64,000 nucleotides of DNA from Chitinophaga pinensis (GCA_945876095.1 CAMCMP010000001.1:1-64000); one strand, 5' to 3'; shown: positions 25,057-34,840, counted from the first letter of the stretch. Program-made: numbers and translations. Notes: generated by a model not told the origin, from the sequence alone.

Positions 25057-25129
25057 GCGGAAGTAGCTCATTTGGTAGAGCGATAGCCTTCCAAGCTATA
25101 GGTGGCGAGTTCGAGCCTCGTCTTCCGCT
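25057..25129 (+). tRNA. tRNA-Gly (anticodon TCC)
   Basis: Acceptor gcggaag / cttccgc, discriminator T. Anticodon stem atagc / gctat with loop cttccaa, anticodon TCC at 25090-25092. T-arm cgagttcgagcctcg. Confidence 0.97.
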
Positions 25130-25156
25130 CTTTGATTACCTTCGGGTAGAGTTTAA

Positions 25157-25228
25157 GCCTTTGTAGCTCAGGGGTAGAGCACTTCCTTGGTAGGGAAGAG
25201 GTCGTGAGTTCGATTCTCACCAACGGCT
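25157..25228 (+). tRNA. tRNA-Thr (anticodon GGT)
   Basis: Acceptor gcctttg / caacggc pairs except for a T-C mismatch at the fourth position. D-arm gctcaggggtagagc; anticodon stem cttcc / ggaag with loop ttggtag, anticodon GGT at 25189-25191. T-arm gtgagttcgattctcac. The order Thr-Tyr-Gly-Thr-tuf matches E. coli thrU-tyrU-glyT-thrT-tufB. Confidence 0.95.
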
Positions 25229-25373
25229 CTAAAAAATTATTTAATCAATAAAGTTTTATTAAATTTAGTCTTGAATACAAAATAGATAACTTTAATAATT
25301 TTAAATATAAAAGTCTATGGTTACAGACGCTAAACGAAAACCAATTTTCAAAACAAATATTAAAAAATAAACA

Positions 25374-26561
25374 ATGGCAAAAGAATCTTTCAAGAGGGAT
25401 AAACCCCACTTAAATGTTGGTACTATCGGTCACGTAGATCATGGTAAAACAACACTAACAGCCGCTATAACCGATGTTTTGTCAAAAAGAGGTTTAGCGG
25501 AGAAAAAAAACTACGACGATATTGATGGTGCTCCAGAAGAAAAAGAAAGGGGTATTACAATTAATACAGCACACGTTGAGTATGCTACAGACACTCGTCA
25601 CTATGCTCACGTGGATTGTCCAGGTCACGCCGATTATGTGAAAAACATGATTACAGGTGCTGCTCAAATGGATGGTGCTATCTTGGTAGTTGCTGCTACA
25701 GATGGTCCAATGCCACAAACTAAAGAACACATTTTGTTGGCTCGCCAGGTAGGTGTACCTCAAATTGTTGTTTTCATGAACAAAGTTGATTTAGTAGATG
25801 ATCCAGAATTATTGGAATTAGTTGAAATGGAAATTCGTGAGTTGTTAACTTCTTACGGTTTTGATGGCGATAATACTCCAATTATTCAAGGTTCTGCAAC
25901 TGGAGCTTTGGCAGGTGATGATAAATGGATTGCTAAAATCAATGAATTGATGGATGCTGTTGATAGCTATATTCCTTTACCTCCAAGATTAGTTGATTTA
26001 CCTTTCTTGATGAGTGTTGAGGACGTATTTTCTATCACTGGTCGTGGAACTGTAGCAACTGGTCGTATTGAAAGAGGTCGCATTAAAGTGGGTGAAGCAA
26101 TCGAAATCGTTGGATTGATGGAAAAACCTTTAAACTCTGTTTGTACAGGTGTTGAAATGTTCAAAAAGTTATTGGACGAAGGAGAAGCTGGAGATAATGC
26201 AGGTTTATTATTACGTGGTATTGAAAAAACTCAAATCCGTCGTGGTATGGTTCTTTGCAAACCAGGTTCTATCACTCCGCATACCGAATTTAAAGGTGAA
26301 GTTTATGTATTGAGCAAAGAAGAAGGTGGTCGTCATACTCCTTTCTTTAACAAATACCGTCCTCAGTTTTATTTCCGTACTACCGATGTAACTGGTGAAG
26401 TTACATTGAATGCTGGAACTGAAATGGTGATGCCAGGTGATAACACTTCTTTAAATGTGGTGTTGATTCAACCAATCGCTATGGAAAAAGGTTTGAAATT
26501 TGCAATTCGTGAAGGTGGCCGTACCGTAGGTGCTGGTCAAGTTACTGAAATTGTAAAATAA
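25374..26561 (+). CDS. tuf: Elongation factor Tu
   Basis: GTPase that delivers aminoacyl-tRNA to the ribosome. 395 residues, full length. G1 [11 protein letters not shown]3 [13 protein letters not shown]4 NKVD and G5 SATGAL are present, followed by domains II and III ([30 protein letters not shown]). Switch I contains [13 protein letters not shown]. It lies at the end of a four-tRNA cluster and ahead of tRNA-Trp, the ancient tRNA-tuf-secE-nusG order. Codon use is visibly more regular than in flanking genes, consistent with high expression. Confidence 0.98.
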   Translation: MAKESFKRDKPHLNVGTIGHVDHGKTTLTAAITDVLSKRGLAEKKNYDDIDGAPEEKERGITINTAHVEYATDTRHYAHVDCPGHADYVKNMITGAAQMDGAILVVAATDGPMPQTKEHILLARQVGVPQIVVFMNKVDLVDDPELLELVEMEIRELLTSYGFDGDNTPIIQGSATGALAGDDKWIAKINELMDAVDSYIPLPPRLVDLPFLMSVEDVFSITGRGTVATGRIERGRIKVGEAIEIVGLMEKPLNSVCTGVEMFKKLLDEGEAGDNAGLLLRGIEKTQIRRGMVLCKPGSITPHTEFKGEVYVLSKEEGGRHTPFFNKYRPQFYFRTTDVTGEVTLNAGTEMVMPGDNTSLNVVLIQPIAMEKGLKFAIREGGRTVGAGQVTEIVK

Positions 26562-26584
26562 GATAATCATTAGTATCTTTGATA

Positions 26585-26623
26585 GAATTAGCTAATTAGC
26601 AAAATTTGCTAATTAGCTAATTC
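26585..26623 (+). other. Perfect 19-bp inverted repeat between tuf and tRNA-Trp
   Basis: Left arm 26585-26603 (gaattagctaattagcaaa), one central base, right arm 26605-26623 as its exact reverse complement. Each arm contains the 10-bp palindrome gctaattagc. No T-run follows, so a processing or mRNA-protecting hairpin is more likely than a simple terminator. It lies 23 nt after the tuf stop and 6 nt before the tRNA. Confidence 0.8.
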
Positions 26624-26629
26624 GTTTAT

Positions 26630-26700
26630 ACGGACATGGTGCAACGGTAGCATACGGGTCTCCAAAACCTTTGATCTTGGTTCGAATCCTAGTGTCCGTG
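26630..26700 (+). tRNA. tRNA-Trp (anticodon CCA)
   Basis: Acceptor acggaca / tgtccgt, discriminator G. Anticodon loop ctccaaa gives CCA. The outer pairs of the anticodon stem are weak (G-T wobble and C-T) and the T-stem has one T-T mismatch, but the fold and the position between tuf and secE are standard. Confidence 0.93.
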
Positions 26701-26781
26701 CTGATTACTGTTACATTAAGCACAATCGTGAGGTTGATTTAATTTTTATAGTAGTATTTTAATAATTTTCAAATTTGAATT

Positions 26782-26976
26782 ATGAACAAACTGACAGCAT
26801 ATATAAAAGACTCTTATGAAGAGTTGGTTGAAAAAGTAACCTGGCCTAGTTGGGAGCTTTTACAGCAATCTACTATGATTGTGTTGGGTGCTACTATTTT
26901 CATTACCGCCATTGTTGGTGTAATGGATTTTATAGCAAACGGGTCTCTAAAATTTATTTATTCTTTGTTTAAGTAA
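26782..26976 (+). CDS. secE: Preprotein translocase subunit SecE
   Basis: A 64-residue single-span SecE. A cytoplasmic amphipathic helix (KLTAYIKDSYEELVEKVTWPSWELLQQS) with the conserved VTWPSWxEL motif is followed by one membrane helix at about 33-53 (IVLGATIFITAIVGVMDFIA). It clamps SecY in the Sec translocon. It sits 7 nt upstream of nusG in the universal secE-nusG pair. Confidence 0.96.
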   Translation: MNKLTAYIKDSYEELVEKVTWPSWELLQQSTMIVLGATIFITAIVGVMDFIANGSLKFIYSLFK

Positions 26977-26983
26977 TATTATC

Positions 26984-27568
26984 ATGGAAGAAACATTAGT
27001 ACTTGAAAAGGAAAATAAATGGTACGTACTGCGTGTTGTAAGCGGCAAGGAACGTAAAATCAAGGAATATCTTGATAAAGACATCATTCGTAATGGATGG
27101 TCAGAAATTATTAAGCAAATTTTCTTGCCTGTTGAGAAAGTGTACAAAGTGCAAGCCGGAAAGAAGGTGATGCGTGAAAGAAATTTTTATCCTGGCTATG
27201 TGATGATAGAAGTGGCAGATAAAAGGCTAAATGATGATATGGTTCAGCACATTAGCAATATTAGCAATGTAATGCATTTTTTAACTGACGGAAAAGGAAG
27301 TAAAGGTAATATCATTTCTTTGAGAAAGTCGGAGGTTAATAAGATGTTGGGTAAGGTAGATGAGCTAGGTGAAGGGGGTGGAATGGTGATGAGTGAACCG
27401 TTTATCATAGGTGAGACGATTAAAATTATTGATGGTCCATTTAATGACTTTAACGGAATGGTGGAAGAAGTAAATGACGAGAAAAAGAAATTGAAAGTAC
27501 AAGTAAAGATATTTGGCAGGGCTACCCCAGTAGAACTCAATTATATGCAGGTAGAAAAAATAGCCTAA
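26984..27568 (+). CDS. nusG: Transcription termination/antitermination factor NusG
   Basis: A 194-residue NusG. The N-terminal NGN domain (KWYVLRVVSGKERKIKEYLD; NFYPGYVMIEV) binds RNA polymerase. The C-terminal KOW domain (~140-194, GETIKIIDGPFNDFNGMVEEVNDEKKKLKVQVKIFGRATPVELNY) contacts Rho or S10. Between them lies a slightly longer linker (KVDELGEGGGMVMSEP). It is followed by a strong terminator, so rplK downstream is transcribed separately here. Confidence 0.97.
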   Translation: MEETLVLEKENKWYVLRVVSGKERKIKEYLDKDIIRNGWSEIIKQIFLPVEKVYKVQAGKKVMRERNFYPGYVMIEVADKRLNDDMVQHISNISNVMHFLTDGKGSKGNIISLRKSEVNKMLGKVDELGEGGGMVMSEPFIIGETIKIIDGPFNDFNGMVEEVNDEKKKLKVQVKIFGRATPVELNYMQVEKIA

Positions 27569-27575
27569 CCTTCTT

Positions 27576-27602
27576 AAAAGCCACTTTTTGTGGCTTTTTT
27601 TT
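27576..27602 (+). terminator. Terminator downstream of nusG
   Basis: Stem aaaagccac / gtggcttttt around a TTTTT loop, followed by a T-run. It separates secE-nusG from the DUF4920 gene. Confidence 0.85.
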
Positions 27603-27619
27603 GTTTAAATTAATTAAGT

Positions 27620-28087
27620 ATGAAAAAGCTATTATTATTTATTCCAATCTTTTTGTTATTCATTTCAGTGATGGCTCAGCCGCCTGCTGGCCCCGCAGAT
27701 AAAGGAATGGTATTCGGAGAAAAAACCACTTTTGATGGGGCCGTAAATGCTGATGACTTAACTGCTCTTTCAGTCAATGAATCTTTAACAGAATTAAAAG
27801 TAAAGGGGAGAGTGGTAGAAGTATGCAAAGCAGAAGGTTGCTGGTTAAAAATGCAAACTTCCAATGGGCCGATGATGATCAAAATGAAGGATCATGCTTT
27901 TTTAGTTCCTTTGATAATGAATGGTAAAACAATCGTTGCGCAAGGGCTGGCTACCTTTAAGGAAACATCTGTCGATATGCTTAAGCATTATGCCGAAGAC
28001 GCTGGGAAATCTAAAGAAGAGATCGCAGCAATAAAAGAACCTAAAAAGGAAATGTCTATGCAGGCCTCTGGCATTTTGGTATTGTAA
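27620..28087 (+). CDS. DUF4920 domain-containing exported protein
   Basis: A 155-residue protein with a signal peptide (MKKLLLFIPIFLLFISVMAQ). The mature part carries the DUF4920 pattern: FGEKTTFDGAVNADDLTAL, then KVKGRVVEVCKAEGCWLKMQT with the characteristic C-x4-C-W pair (possible metal site or disulfide), and a C-terminal MSMQASGILVL strand. The function is unknown; the family is common in Bacteroidota. It is inserted between nusG and rplK, which are normally adjacent, with a terminator on its 5' side and the rplK promoter on its 3' side. Confidence 0.82.
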   Translation: MKKLLLFIPIFLLFISVMAQPPAGPADKGMVFGEKTTFDGAVNADDLTALSVNESLTELKVKGRVVEVCKAEGCWLKMQTSNGPMMIKMKDHAFLVPLIMNGKTIVAQGLATFKETSVDMLKHYAEDAGKSKEEIAAIKEPKKEMSMQASGILVL

Positions 28088-28166
28088 TATAAATCTATGT
28101 AGGCTAAAAAAATCCTGGGATGACGGTATTTTTTTATTAAAAGAATATTTTTTAGAAATAATACCT

Positions 28167-28174
28167 TACCTTTG
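28167..28174 (+). promoter_or_regulatory. -7 element of the rplKAJL operon
   Basis: TACCTTTG, followed by CC, 85 nt before rplK. The rest of the leader contains ggagtgtcgatcattatcgg, which can form a small hairpin (cgat / atcg). No T-run follows. Confidence 0.6.
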
Positions 28175-28258
28175 CCGCCCCAAATAGTTCTTACAGGAAT
28201 TTATTGAATTGGGAGTGTCGATCATTATCGGCACGTTATCACCAAAAAAAATTATTAC

Positions 28259-28702
28259 ATGGCAAAAGAAATTTCCGGCTATGTCAAGCTCCAATGTAAA
28301 GGAGGACAAGCTAATCCGGCACCCCCAATCGGACCTGCATTAGGTTCTAAAGGTGTAAACATCATGGAGTTCTGCAAACAATTTAATGCAAGAACACAGG
28401 ATAAACCAGGGAAGGTACTTCCCGTTCTTATCACCGTTTTCGCTGATAAGTCTTTCGAATTTATTATTAAAACTCCGCCAGCAGCTATCCAATTAATGGA
28501 TGCAGCAAAAATTACTAGTGGTAGTAAAGAACCTAACCGTGTAAAAGTTGGAAAGGTGACCTGGGCACAAGTAGAAGAAATCGCTAAAGACAAAATGGCT
28601 GATTTAAATGCTTTTACTTTAAAAAGTGCTATGAGTATGGTAGCAGGAACTGCACGTAGCATGGGTTTAACCGTTGACGGAAAAGCTCCTTGGGAAAATT
28701 AA
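28259..28702 (+). CDS. rplK: 50S ribosomal protein uL11
   Basis: A 147-residue L11 protein of the GTPase-associated centre. The N-terminal domain contains [37 protein letters not shown]; the C-terminal rRNA-binding domain contains [15 protein letters not shown] and [12 protein letters not shown]. Length and motifs are standard. First gene of rplK-rplA-rplJ-rplL. Confidence 0.98.
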   Translation: MAKEISGYVKLQCKGGQANPAPPIGPALGSKGVNIMEFCKQFNARTQDKPGKVLPVLITVFADKSFEFIIKTPPAAIQLMDAAKITSGSKEPNRVKVGKVTWAQVEEIAKDKMADLNAFTLKSAMSMVAGTARSMGLTVDGKAPWEN

Positions 28703-28728
28703 TTATCAACCACAAAATATTTTAGAAA

Positions 28729-29418
28729 ATGATTACTAAAAAAAGAAAATTAGCAAACGCTAAGGTTGATATTAATAAAGCTTATACTTTAAAAGAAGCT
28801 TGTGCCTTAGTAAAAGAAATTAATACTACAAAATTCGATAGTTCAGTTGATTTACATATCAAATTAGGAGTAGATCCAAAAAAAGCTGACCAGGCTATTC
28901 GTGGTACGGTTTCATTGCCACACGGAACTGGTAAAACTAAAAAGGTGTTGGTACTTTGTACCCCTGATAAAGAGGAAGCCGCTAAAGCTGCAGGTGCTGA
29001 TTTTGTTGGTCTTGACGAATTTATTACAAAAATTGAAGCTGGTTGGACAGACGTAGATGTTATCATCGCGACTCCCTCAGTAATGCCTAAAATTGGTAAA
29101 TTGGGTAAGGTGCTAGGTCCACGTAATTTAATGCCGAATCCTAAAACAGGTACAGTTACCAATGATGTTGCCAATGCAGTAAATGAAGTTAAGGGCGGAA
29201 AAATCGCTTTTAAAGTAGATAAAGTAGGTATCGTTCACGCTTCAATTGGACGTGTAAGTTTTGGTGCTGATAAAATTGCTGAAAATAGTTTAGAGTTGAT
29301 TAGCGCTATCGTAAAACTTAAACCATCCTCTTCTAAAGGAACTTACCTAAAAGGAGTTAGTATGGCAAGCACTATGAGTCCGGGTATTTTAATTGATACT
29401 AAATCGGTTCAAAATTAA
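28729..29418 (+). CDS. rplA: 50S ribosomal protein uL1
   Basis: A 229-residue L1 protein of the L1 stalk, also a translational repressor of its own operon in many bacteria. Motifs: [34 protein letters not shown], the mid-domain signature [26 protein letters not shown], and the C-terminal [20 protein letters not shown]. 26 nt separate it from rplK. Confidence 0.98.
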   Translation: MITKKRKLANAKVDINKAYTLKEACALVKEINTTKFDSSVDLHIKLGVDPKKADQAIRGTVSLPHGTGKTKKVLVLCTPDKEEAAKAAGADFVGLDEFITKIEAGWTDVDVIIATPSVMPKIGKLGKVLGPRNLMPNPKTGTVTNDVANAVNEVKGGKIAFKVDKVGIVHASIGRVSFGADKIAENSLELISAIVKLKPSSSKGTYLKGVSMASTMSPGILIDTKSVQN

Positions 29419-29423
29419 TTACG

Positions 29424-29449
29424 GTAAAAGCAGCATTGTAAGCTTTTAC
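29424..29449 (+). promoter_or_regulatory. Hairpin in the rplA-rplJ spacer
   Basis: gtaaaagc / gcttttac, an 8-bp perfect stem with a 10-nt loop, 14 nt before the rplJ ATG. In other bacteria the rplJ leader binds L10-L12 for autoregulation. A similar role here is inference from position only. Confidence 0.45.
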
Positions 29450-29463
29450 ATAAAATATTTGTT

Positions 29464-30084
29464 ATGACAAAACAGGAAAAAAACGACGTAATAGAAGTGT
29501 TGAAAGGGAAATTTTCTCAATACAATAACTTCTATATCACCGATACAGAAAGTTTAACCGTTGCTCAGGTAACCACCCTGCGTAGCCATTGCTTTGATAA
29601 GCAAGTAGAGATGAAGGTTGCTAAAAACACCCTTATCCGTAAAGCATTAGAGAGCCTTGATGCTGAAAAGTATTCAGGAGTGTATGAATCTTTACATAAT
29701 GTAACCGCTCTATTATTCAGCGAAAATCCTAAAGACCCTGCTATGATTTTGAGTAGCTTTAGGAAAGAGAGCAAAGGTGAAAAACCTGAATTAAAAGCAG
29801 CATTCATTAATGGGGACGTATTTGTTGGTGACAATCAGTTGATTGCCCTTACAAAAATCAAAACTAAAAATGAATTAATTGGTGAAGTAATTGGTTTGTT
29901 GCAAGCTCCTATTCAACGTGTATTGGGTGCTTTACAAAATAAAGATGCAGCAGCTGAATCAGTTGCAGAAGTTGCAGTTGAACAAGCAGCTCCAGTAGCA
30001 GCAGTAGTTGCTCCAGAAGCAGAGGCTCCTGCGGCAACTCCTGAAGCAGAAGCTCCAGAGGCAGCAGCTCCAGCAGCAGAATAA
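29464..30084 (+). CDS. rplJ: 50S ribosomal protein uL10 with an Ala/Glu/Pro-rich tail
   Basis: Ribosomal stalk base protein that anchors the L7/L12 dimers. Residues ~1-160 are the standard L10 domain (KQEKNDVIEVLKGKFSQYNNFYITDTESLTVAQVTTLR; KNTLIRKALE). The last ~45 residues form a low-complexity tail of A, E, P and V (APEAEAPAATPEAEAPEAAA), making 206 residues against a usual ~165-175. The tail lies beyond the helix that binds L12 and is probably disordered. Confidence 0.96.
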   Translation: MTKQEKNDVIEVLKGKFSQYNNFYITDTESLTVAQVTTLRSHCFDKQVEMKVAKNTLIRKALESLDAEKYSGVYESLHNVTALLFSENPKDPAMILSSFRKESKGEKPELKAAFINGDVFVGDNQLIALTKIKTKNELIGEVIGLLQAPIQRVLGALQNKDAAAESVAEVAVEQAAPVAAVVAPEAEAPAATPEAEAPEAAAPAAE

Positions 30085-30097
30085 TTTATAATTGAAA

Positions 30098-30113
30098 ATA
30101 CACTTTGGTGTAT
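30098..30113 (+). other. Small hairpin in the rplJ-rplL spacer
   Basis: atacac / gtgtat with loop tttg, 14 nt after the rplJ stop. The 131-nt spacer also holds actcc-gcc-ggagt at about 30169-30181. It could act in mRNA processing or in the higher expression of L12; there is no direct evidence. Confidence 0.4.
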
Positions 30114-30215
30114 CTTAAAATATTACCCTGGCCGGATGGGACAATAAGGCGAAAACAATTTTTTTAAAACTCCGCCGGAGTATAAAACATTGAAGGCGGT
30201 AAAAATTTAATTATT

Positions 30216-30587
30216 ATGGCAGACGTAAAAAAATTAGCTGAAAGTTTAGTAAGCTTAACAGTAAAAGAAGTACAAGAACTAGCAGAGTTTTTAAAATCAG
30301 AGTATGGTATTGAACCTGCTGCAGCTGCAGTAGTAGTAAGTGCTGGCGGTGGAGAAGCTGCTGCAGTTGAAGAAAAAACATCTTTCAATGTAATCTTGAA
30401 AGCTGCAGGTGCTAACAAATTAGCGATTGTTAAAATCGTTAAAGAATTAACAGGATTGGGATTGAAAGAAGCTAAAGATTTAGTGGATGGTGCTCCAAAA
30501 CCAGTTAAAGAAGGTGTTGATAAAGCAACTGCTGAAGAATTAAAAACTAAGTTAACTGAAGCGGGTGCTGAAGTTGAAATAGCATAA
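30216..30587 (+). CDS. rplL: 50S ribosomal protein bL12 (L7/L12)
   Basis: A 123-residue stalk protein that recruits translational GTPases. N-terminal dimerisation helices ([31 protein letters not shown]), an Ala-rich hinge ([19 protein letters not shown]), and the globular C-terminal domain ([48 protein letters not shown]). Normal length. A terminator follows. Confidence 0.98.
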   Translation: MADVKKLAESLVSLTVKEVQELAEFLKSEYGIEPAAAAVVVSAGGGEAAAVEEKTSFNVILKAAGANKLAIVKIVKELTGLGLKEAKDLVDGAPKPVKEGVDKATAEELKTKLTEAGAEVEIA

Positions 30588-30611
30588 TCTAAGAGTTAAC
30601 AAAATAGCTTT

Positions 30612-30642
30612 AAAAGTCGGAGAGCAATCTTCGGCTTTTTTT
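30612..30642 (+). terminator. Terminator downstream of rplL
   Basis: Stem aaaagtcggaga / tcttcggctttt (12 pairs including two G-T), loop gcaa, then further T's. It uncouples rplL from rpoB. Confidence 0.82.
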
Positions 30643-30756
30643 ATATAATTCATCTAAAAAGGAATAATAGTCTAGGCGAATTTTCTAGCAAAATAACTAG
30701 TGGGGAATCGAATTAAAATTGACTTTCATCTTTTAAGAACTTTTTTTGTCCAAACT

Positions 30757-30829
30757 AGGAGGTAAAATGTAAATGAAAGAGTTAAAGTTTAGTAAACTTT
30801 TTAAGTTAAAAAGGGGCGTTTTTAGATAG
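30757..30829 (+). other. SD-preceded minimal ORF (ATGTAA) and possible 18-aa ORF
   Basis: aggaggt at 30757-30763, ATG-TAA at 30767-30772, then a second ATG at 30773 opening 18 codons to TAG (30827-30829), encoding a Lys/Leu/Phe-rich peptide beginning MKELKFSKLF. Strong SDs are rare in this window. No promoter was seen nearby, so whether it is expressed is unclear. Confidence 0.25.
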
Positions 30830-30928
30830 AAATCTCTTTATTTTCCTGATTTATCCAATTATTTAGCAAAAATCAAACCAAAATCCTAAAATATCACTAT
30901 AGAATTTCTATATTTAAATACTATTCCT

Positions 30929-30936
30929 TACCTTTG
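30929..30936 (+). promoter_or_regulatory. -7 element of rpoBC
   Basis: TACCTTTG, followed by CC, about 90 nt before the rpoB ATG. It is the third instance of TACCTTTGCC in this cluster. Confidence 0.6.
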
Positions 30937-31026
30937 CCGTCCTTTAAATTCGGGTTAGTGGCTTTCATCAAGTTCACTGCTTGAAAATAGAGAACCTTCT
31001 CAGCATTAAAACGTTTTAATTACAAT

Positions 31027-34000
31027 ATGGCTGCAACAAAATCATCCGCTGCACAGCGTATCAATTTCGGAAAAATTGAATTGCTCGCGGAAACCCCCGA
31101 TTTACTCGGAATTCAGATACAATCGTTTAAAGACTACTTCCAGTTGGAAACTACGCCTGATAAGCGTAACAACGAAGGATTATTCCGTGTGTTTAAGGAA
31201 AATTTTCCTATTACAGACACACGCAACATCTTTGTCCTGGAGTTCTTAGACTATTTTGTTGACCCACCTCGTTATACTATTGACGAATGTATTGAAAGAG
31301 GATTGACCTACGCCGTTCCTTTAAAAGCAAAACTTCGTTTGAGCTGTAATGATGAGGAGCACGTAGATTTTCAAACCATCGTTCAAGATGTGTTTTTGGG
31401 AAACATTCCTTACATGACTCCACGCGGCACCTTCGTTATCAATGGAGCTGAAAGGGTAGTGGTATCTCAATTACATCGTTCACCAGGTGTGTTTTTCGGA
31501 CAGTCCGTACACCCCAATGGAACCAAAATTTATTCTGCAAGAGTTATCCCTTTTAAAGGTGCTTGGATGGAATTTGCTACCGATATTAACAATGTCATGT
31601 ATGCTTATATTGATCGTAAAAAGAAGTTCCCTGTAACTACCTTGTTGCGTTCTATTGGCTTTGAAACAGACAAAGACATTCTTGAATTATTTGGAATGGC
31701 GGATGAAGTTAAAGTTGATAAAAAAGCATTACAAAAATATATTGGAAAAAGATTGGCTGCTCGTGTATTAAGAACATGGGTAGAAGATTTTGTTGATGAA
31801 GATACTGGTGAAGTAGTTAGTATTGAAAGGAATGAAATTGTTTTAGAACGTGATACAGTGTTAGATCAAGAAAACATTGATATGATCGTAGAAATGGAGG
31901 TGAAGAGTGTATTCGTTCAGAAAGAAGAAGTGAGTGGAGATTTTGCAATCATCTACAATACTTTAAATAAAGATACTTCTAACAGTGAGTTGGAAGCGGT
32001 TCAACATATTTATCGTCAATTAAGAGGTGCAGATGCTCCTGATAACGAAACAGCTCGTGGTATCATTGATAAATTATTTTTCAGTGACAAACGTTATGAC
32101 CTTGGTGAAGTAGGTCGTTATAAAATTAATCGTCGCTTGGGACTAAATTTCCCAATCGAGAAAAAAGTTTTGACAAAAGATGATATCATCGCAATTATCA
32201 AAACGTTGGTTCAATTGACCAATGGAAAGAGTGAGGTGGATGATATTGACCATTTAAGCAATCGTCGTGTACGTACCGTAGGCGAACAATTATACGCACA
32301 GTTTGGAGTAGGTTTGGCTCGTATGGCTCGTACCATTCGTGAAAGAATGAATGTACGTGACAATGAGGTATTTACCCCAGTTGATTTGATTAATGCAAGA
32401 ACTTTATCTTCTGTTATCAATTCATTTTTCGGAACCTCTCAATTATCACAATTCTTAGATCAAACCAATCCATTAAGTGAGATAACGCATAAGCGTCGTA
32501 TCTCCGCACTTGGACCAGGTGGTTTAAGTCGTGAAAGAGCTGGTTTTGAAGTACGTGATGTGCATTATTCTCATTACGGTCGTCTTTGTACTATTGAAAC
32601 TCCAGAAGGTCCAAACATTGGATTGATCTCTACGCTTTGCGTACATGCTAAGATCAATGATATGGGCTTTATCGAAACTCCTTACCATAAAGTAACTGAT
32701 GGAAGAGCTGATCTGAAAAAAATCACTTTCCTAAGTGCTGAAGAAGAAGATTTGGCAAAGATTGCACAGGCCAATATTATAATGGATGAAAAAGGAAACT
32801 TTGTTGAAGATAAAATCAAGAGTCGCCAGACAGGTGATTTCCCTATTTTAGATAAAAATGAAGTAGAATATATGGACGTTGCGCCTAATCAAATTGTTGG
32901 TTTAAGTGCTTCGTTAATTCCTTTCCTTGAACATGATGATGCTAACCGTGCCCTAATGGGATCGAATATGCAACGTCAAGCTGTTCCATTGATTCGTTTG
33001 GAATCTCCAATTGTTGGAACTGGTTTAGAAGGAAAGGCTGCACGCGATGCAAGAATTCAATTGCATGCAGAAGGTACAGGAGTGGTTGAATATGTAGATG
33101 CAAATGAAATTCACGTTCGTTACAACCGTAGCGAAATGCAGCAGCTAGTTAGCTTTGAAGAAGATTTAAAAATCTATAAGGTTACTAAATTTATTCGTAC
33201 TAACCAAGAAACTTGCATCAACCTTCGTCCTGCCGTAGTTAAAGGACAGAAAGTGGTAGAGGGCGATTTCTTGACAGAAGGATATGCAACCAAAGGTGGT
33301 GAAATGGCTTTAGGTCGTAACCTAAAAGTAGCGTTCATGCCATGGAAAGGATACAACTTTGAAGATGCGATTGTAATTTCTGAAAAAGTAGTAAAAGAAG
33401 ATTTATTTACTTCTATCCATATTAGTGAATTTGAAACAGAGGTTAGGGATACCAAATTGGGTGAAGAAGAATTGACTCCAGATATTCCTAACGTAAGTGA
33501 AGAAGCTACTAAGGATCTAGATCAAAATGGTATTATCCGAATTGGTGCTCATATTAAAGAAGGTGATATCATCATCGGTAAAATAACTCCAAAAGGTGAA
33601 AGCGATCCAACTCCTGAAGAGAAGTTGTTGCGCGCCATCTTTGGTGATAAAGCAGGTGATGCAAAAGATGCTTCATTGAAAGCACCTAGTGGAACGGAAG
33701 GAGTGATTATCAATAAGAAATTATTTCAACGTGCCAAAAAAGATAAGAATTCTAAAGTTAGAGAAAAAGCTAGTCTTGATAAAATCGAGAAGACACACGA
33801 GAAGAATGAAAATGATATTTTAGAACTGTTAGTTAATAAGTTAACAACTTTGCTAAAAGATAAGGCTACTGTAGGTGTTAGCAATAATTTTGGAGAAACA
33901 TTGATTGGAAAAGGGGTGAAGTTTAACCAAAAAAATCTTGCTAACATTGACTATCTAAATGTTAATCCTTTGGGATGGACAGGAGATGCTAAGGCGGATA

Positions 34001-34836
34001 ATTTAATCAATATTTTGCTACATAATTATAGCATTAAATTTAATGAAGAATTAGGTAGATATAAAAGAGAAAAATTCAATATTAGTATTGGTGATGAATT
34101 ACCTGCTGGTGTATTGAAATTAGCAAAAGTATACTTAGCCGTTAAACGTAAGTTGAAAGTGGGTGATAAAATGGCTGGACGTCATGGTAACAAAGGTATT
34201 GTTGCAAAGATTGTTCGTCAAGAAGATATGCCTTTCTTAGAAGATGGAACTCCGGTTGATATTGTATTGAATCCATTGGGTGTACCTAGTCGTATGAACC
34301 TTGGTCAGATCTATGAAACTGTATTGGGTTGGGCTGGAGAAAAATTGGGTTTAAAATTTGCAACTCCAATTTTTGATGGTGCTAGTGTAGATGAAATTGC
34401 TGAAAAAATTACTGAAGCAGGTTTACCAAAATTTGGACATACTTATTTGTATGACGGAGAAACTGGAGATCGTTTTGATCAAAAGGCTACTGTTGGTATC
34501 ATTTATGTAATTAAACTTCACCACATGGTGGATGATAAAATGCATGCTCGTTCAATCGGACCATATAGCTTGATTACTCAACAGCCATTAGGCGGTAAGG
34601 CTCAATTTGGAGGTCAAAGATTTGGTGAGATGGAGGTTTGGGCATTGGAAGCTTATGGAGCATCTAATATATTGCAAGAATTGTTGACTCTTAAATCGGA
34701 TGATATCATCGGAAGAGCGAAAACATACGAAGCAATTGTAAAAGGTGAGAACATTCCAAGACCAGGTGTTCCTGAATCATTTAATGTGTTAGTGCATGAA
34801 TTGAGAGGATTAGGATTAGACTTAACTTTTGAATAA
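31027..34836 (+). CDS. rpoB: DNA-directed RNA polymerase subunit beta
   Basis: The beta subunit, 1269 residues, a normal length for Bacteroidota. The rifampicin-pocket region [68 protein letters not shown] is close to the E. coli sequence, with T replacing the usual N at the DQNNP position. [19 protein letters not shown] is the active-site lysine motif. The C-terminus [18 protein letters not shown] packs against beta'. No frameshift is visible. It is followed by rpoC after 109 nt. Confidence 0.99.
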   Translation: MAATKSSAAQRINFGKIELLAETPDLLGIQIQSFKDYFQLETTPDKRNNEGLFRVFKENFPITDTRNIFVLEFLDYFVDPPRYTIDECIERGLTYAVPLKAKLRLSCNDEEHVDFQTIVQDVFLGNIPYMTPRGTFVINGAERVVVSQLHRSPGVFFGQSVHPNGTKIYSARVIPFKGAWMEFATDINNVMYAYIDRKKKFPVTTLLRSIGFETDKDILELFGMADEVKVDKKALQKYIGKRLAARVLRTWVEDFVDEDTGEVVSIERNEIVLERDTVLDQENIDMIVEMEVKSVFVQKEEVSGDFAIIYNTLNKDTSNSELEAVQHIYRQLRGADAPDNETARGIIDKLFFSDKRYDLGEVGRYKINRRLGLNFPIEKKVLTKDDIIAIIKTLVQLTNGKSEVDDIDHLSNRRVRTVGEQLYAQFGVGLARMARTIRERMNVRDNEVFTPVDLINARTLSSVINSFFGTSQLSQFLDQTNPLSEITHKRRISALGPGGLSRERAGFEVRDVHYSHYGRLCTIETPEGPNIGLISTLCVHAKINDMGFIETPYHKVTDGRADLKKITFLSAEEEDLAKIAQANIIMDEKGNFVEDKIKSRQTGDFPILDKNEVEYMDVAPNQIVGLSASLIPFLEHDDANRALMGSNMQRQAVPLIRLESPIVGTGLEGKAARDARIQLHAEGTGVVEYVDANEIHVRYNRSEMQQLVSFEEDLKIYKVTKFIRTNQETCINLRPAVVKGQKVVEGDFLTEGYATKGGEMALGRNLKVAFMPWKGYNFEDAIVISEKVVKEDLFTSIHISEFETEVRDTKLGEEELTPDIPNVSEEATKDLDQNGIIRIGAHIKEGDIIIGKITPKGESDPTPEEKLLRAIFGDKAGDAKDASLKAPSGTEGVIINKKLFQRAKKDKNSKVREKASLDKIEKTHEKNENDILELLVNKLTTLLKDKATVGVSNNFGETLIGKGVKFNQKNLANIDYLNVNPLGWTGDAKADNLINILLHNYSIKFNEELGRYKREKFNISIGDELPAGVLKLAKVYLAVKRKLKVGDKMAGRHGNKGIVAKIVRQEDMPFLEDGTPVDIVLNPLGVPSRMNLGQIYETVLGWAGEKLGLKFATPIFDGASVDEIAEKITEAGLPKFGHTYLYDGETGDRFDQKATVGIIYVIKLHHMVDDKMHARSIGPYSLITQQPLGGKAQFGGQRFGEMEVWALEAYGASNILQELLTLKSDDIIGRAKTYEAIVKGENIPRPGVPESFNVLVHELRGLGLDLTFE

Positions 34837-34840
34837 TAAA

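Larger units (their letters stand above)
30588..31026 (+). other. rplL-rpoB spacer
   Basis: 439 bp. It holds the rplL terminator (30612-30642), an SD-like aggaggt (30757-30763) followed by an ATG-TAA minimal ORF and an 18-codon ORF (30773-30829), a small AT-rich hairpin at about 30785-30803, and the rpoB -7 element (30929-30936). The bases from 30840 to 30920 show nothing recognisable. Confidence 0.6.

Noticed and set aside
28279..28662. Minus-strand ORF of about 127 codons inside rplK, and the similar one inside rplA
   Set aside because: Shadows of highly expressed ribosomal genes with biased codons; no independent domain.
29980..30080. Repetitive DNA at the rplJ 3' end as a possible CRISPR or tandem-repeat array
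   Set aside because: It is in frame and encodes an Ala/Glu/Pro tail; no unique spacers or conserved direct repeats.
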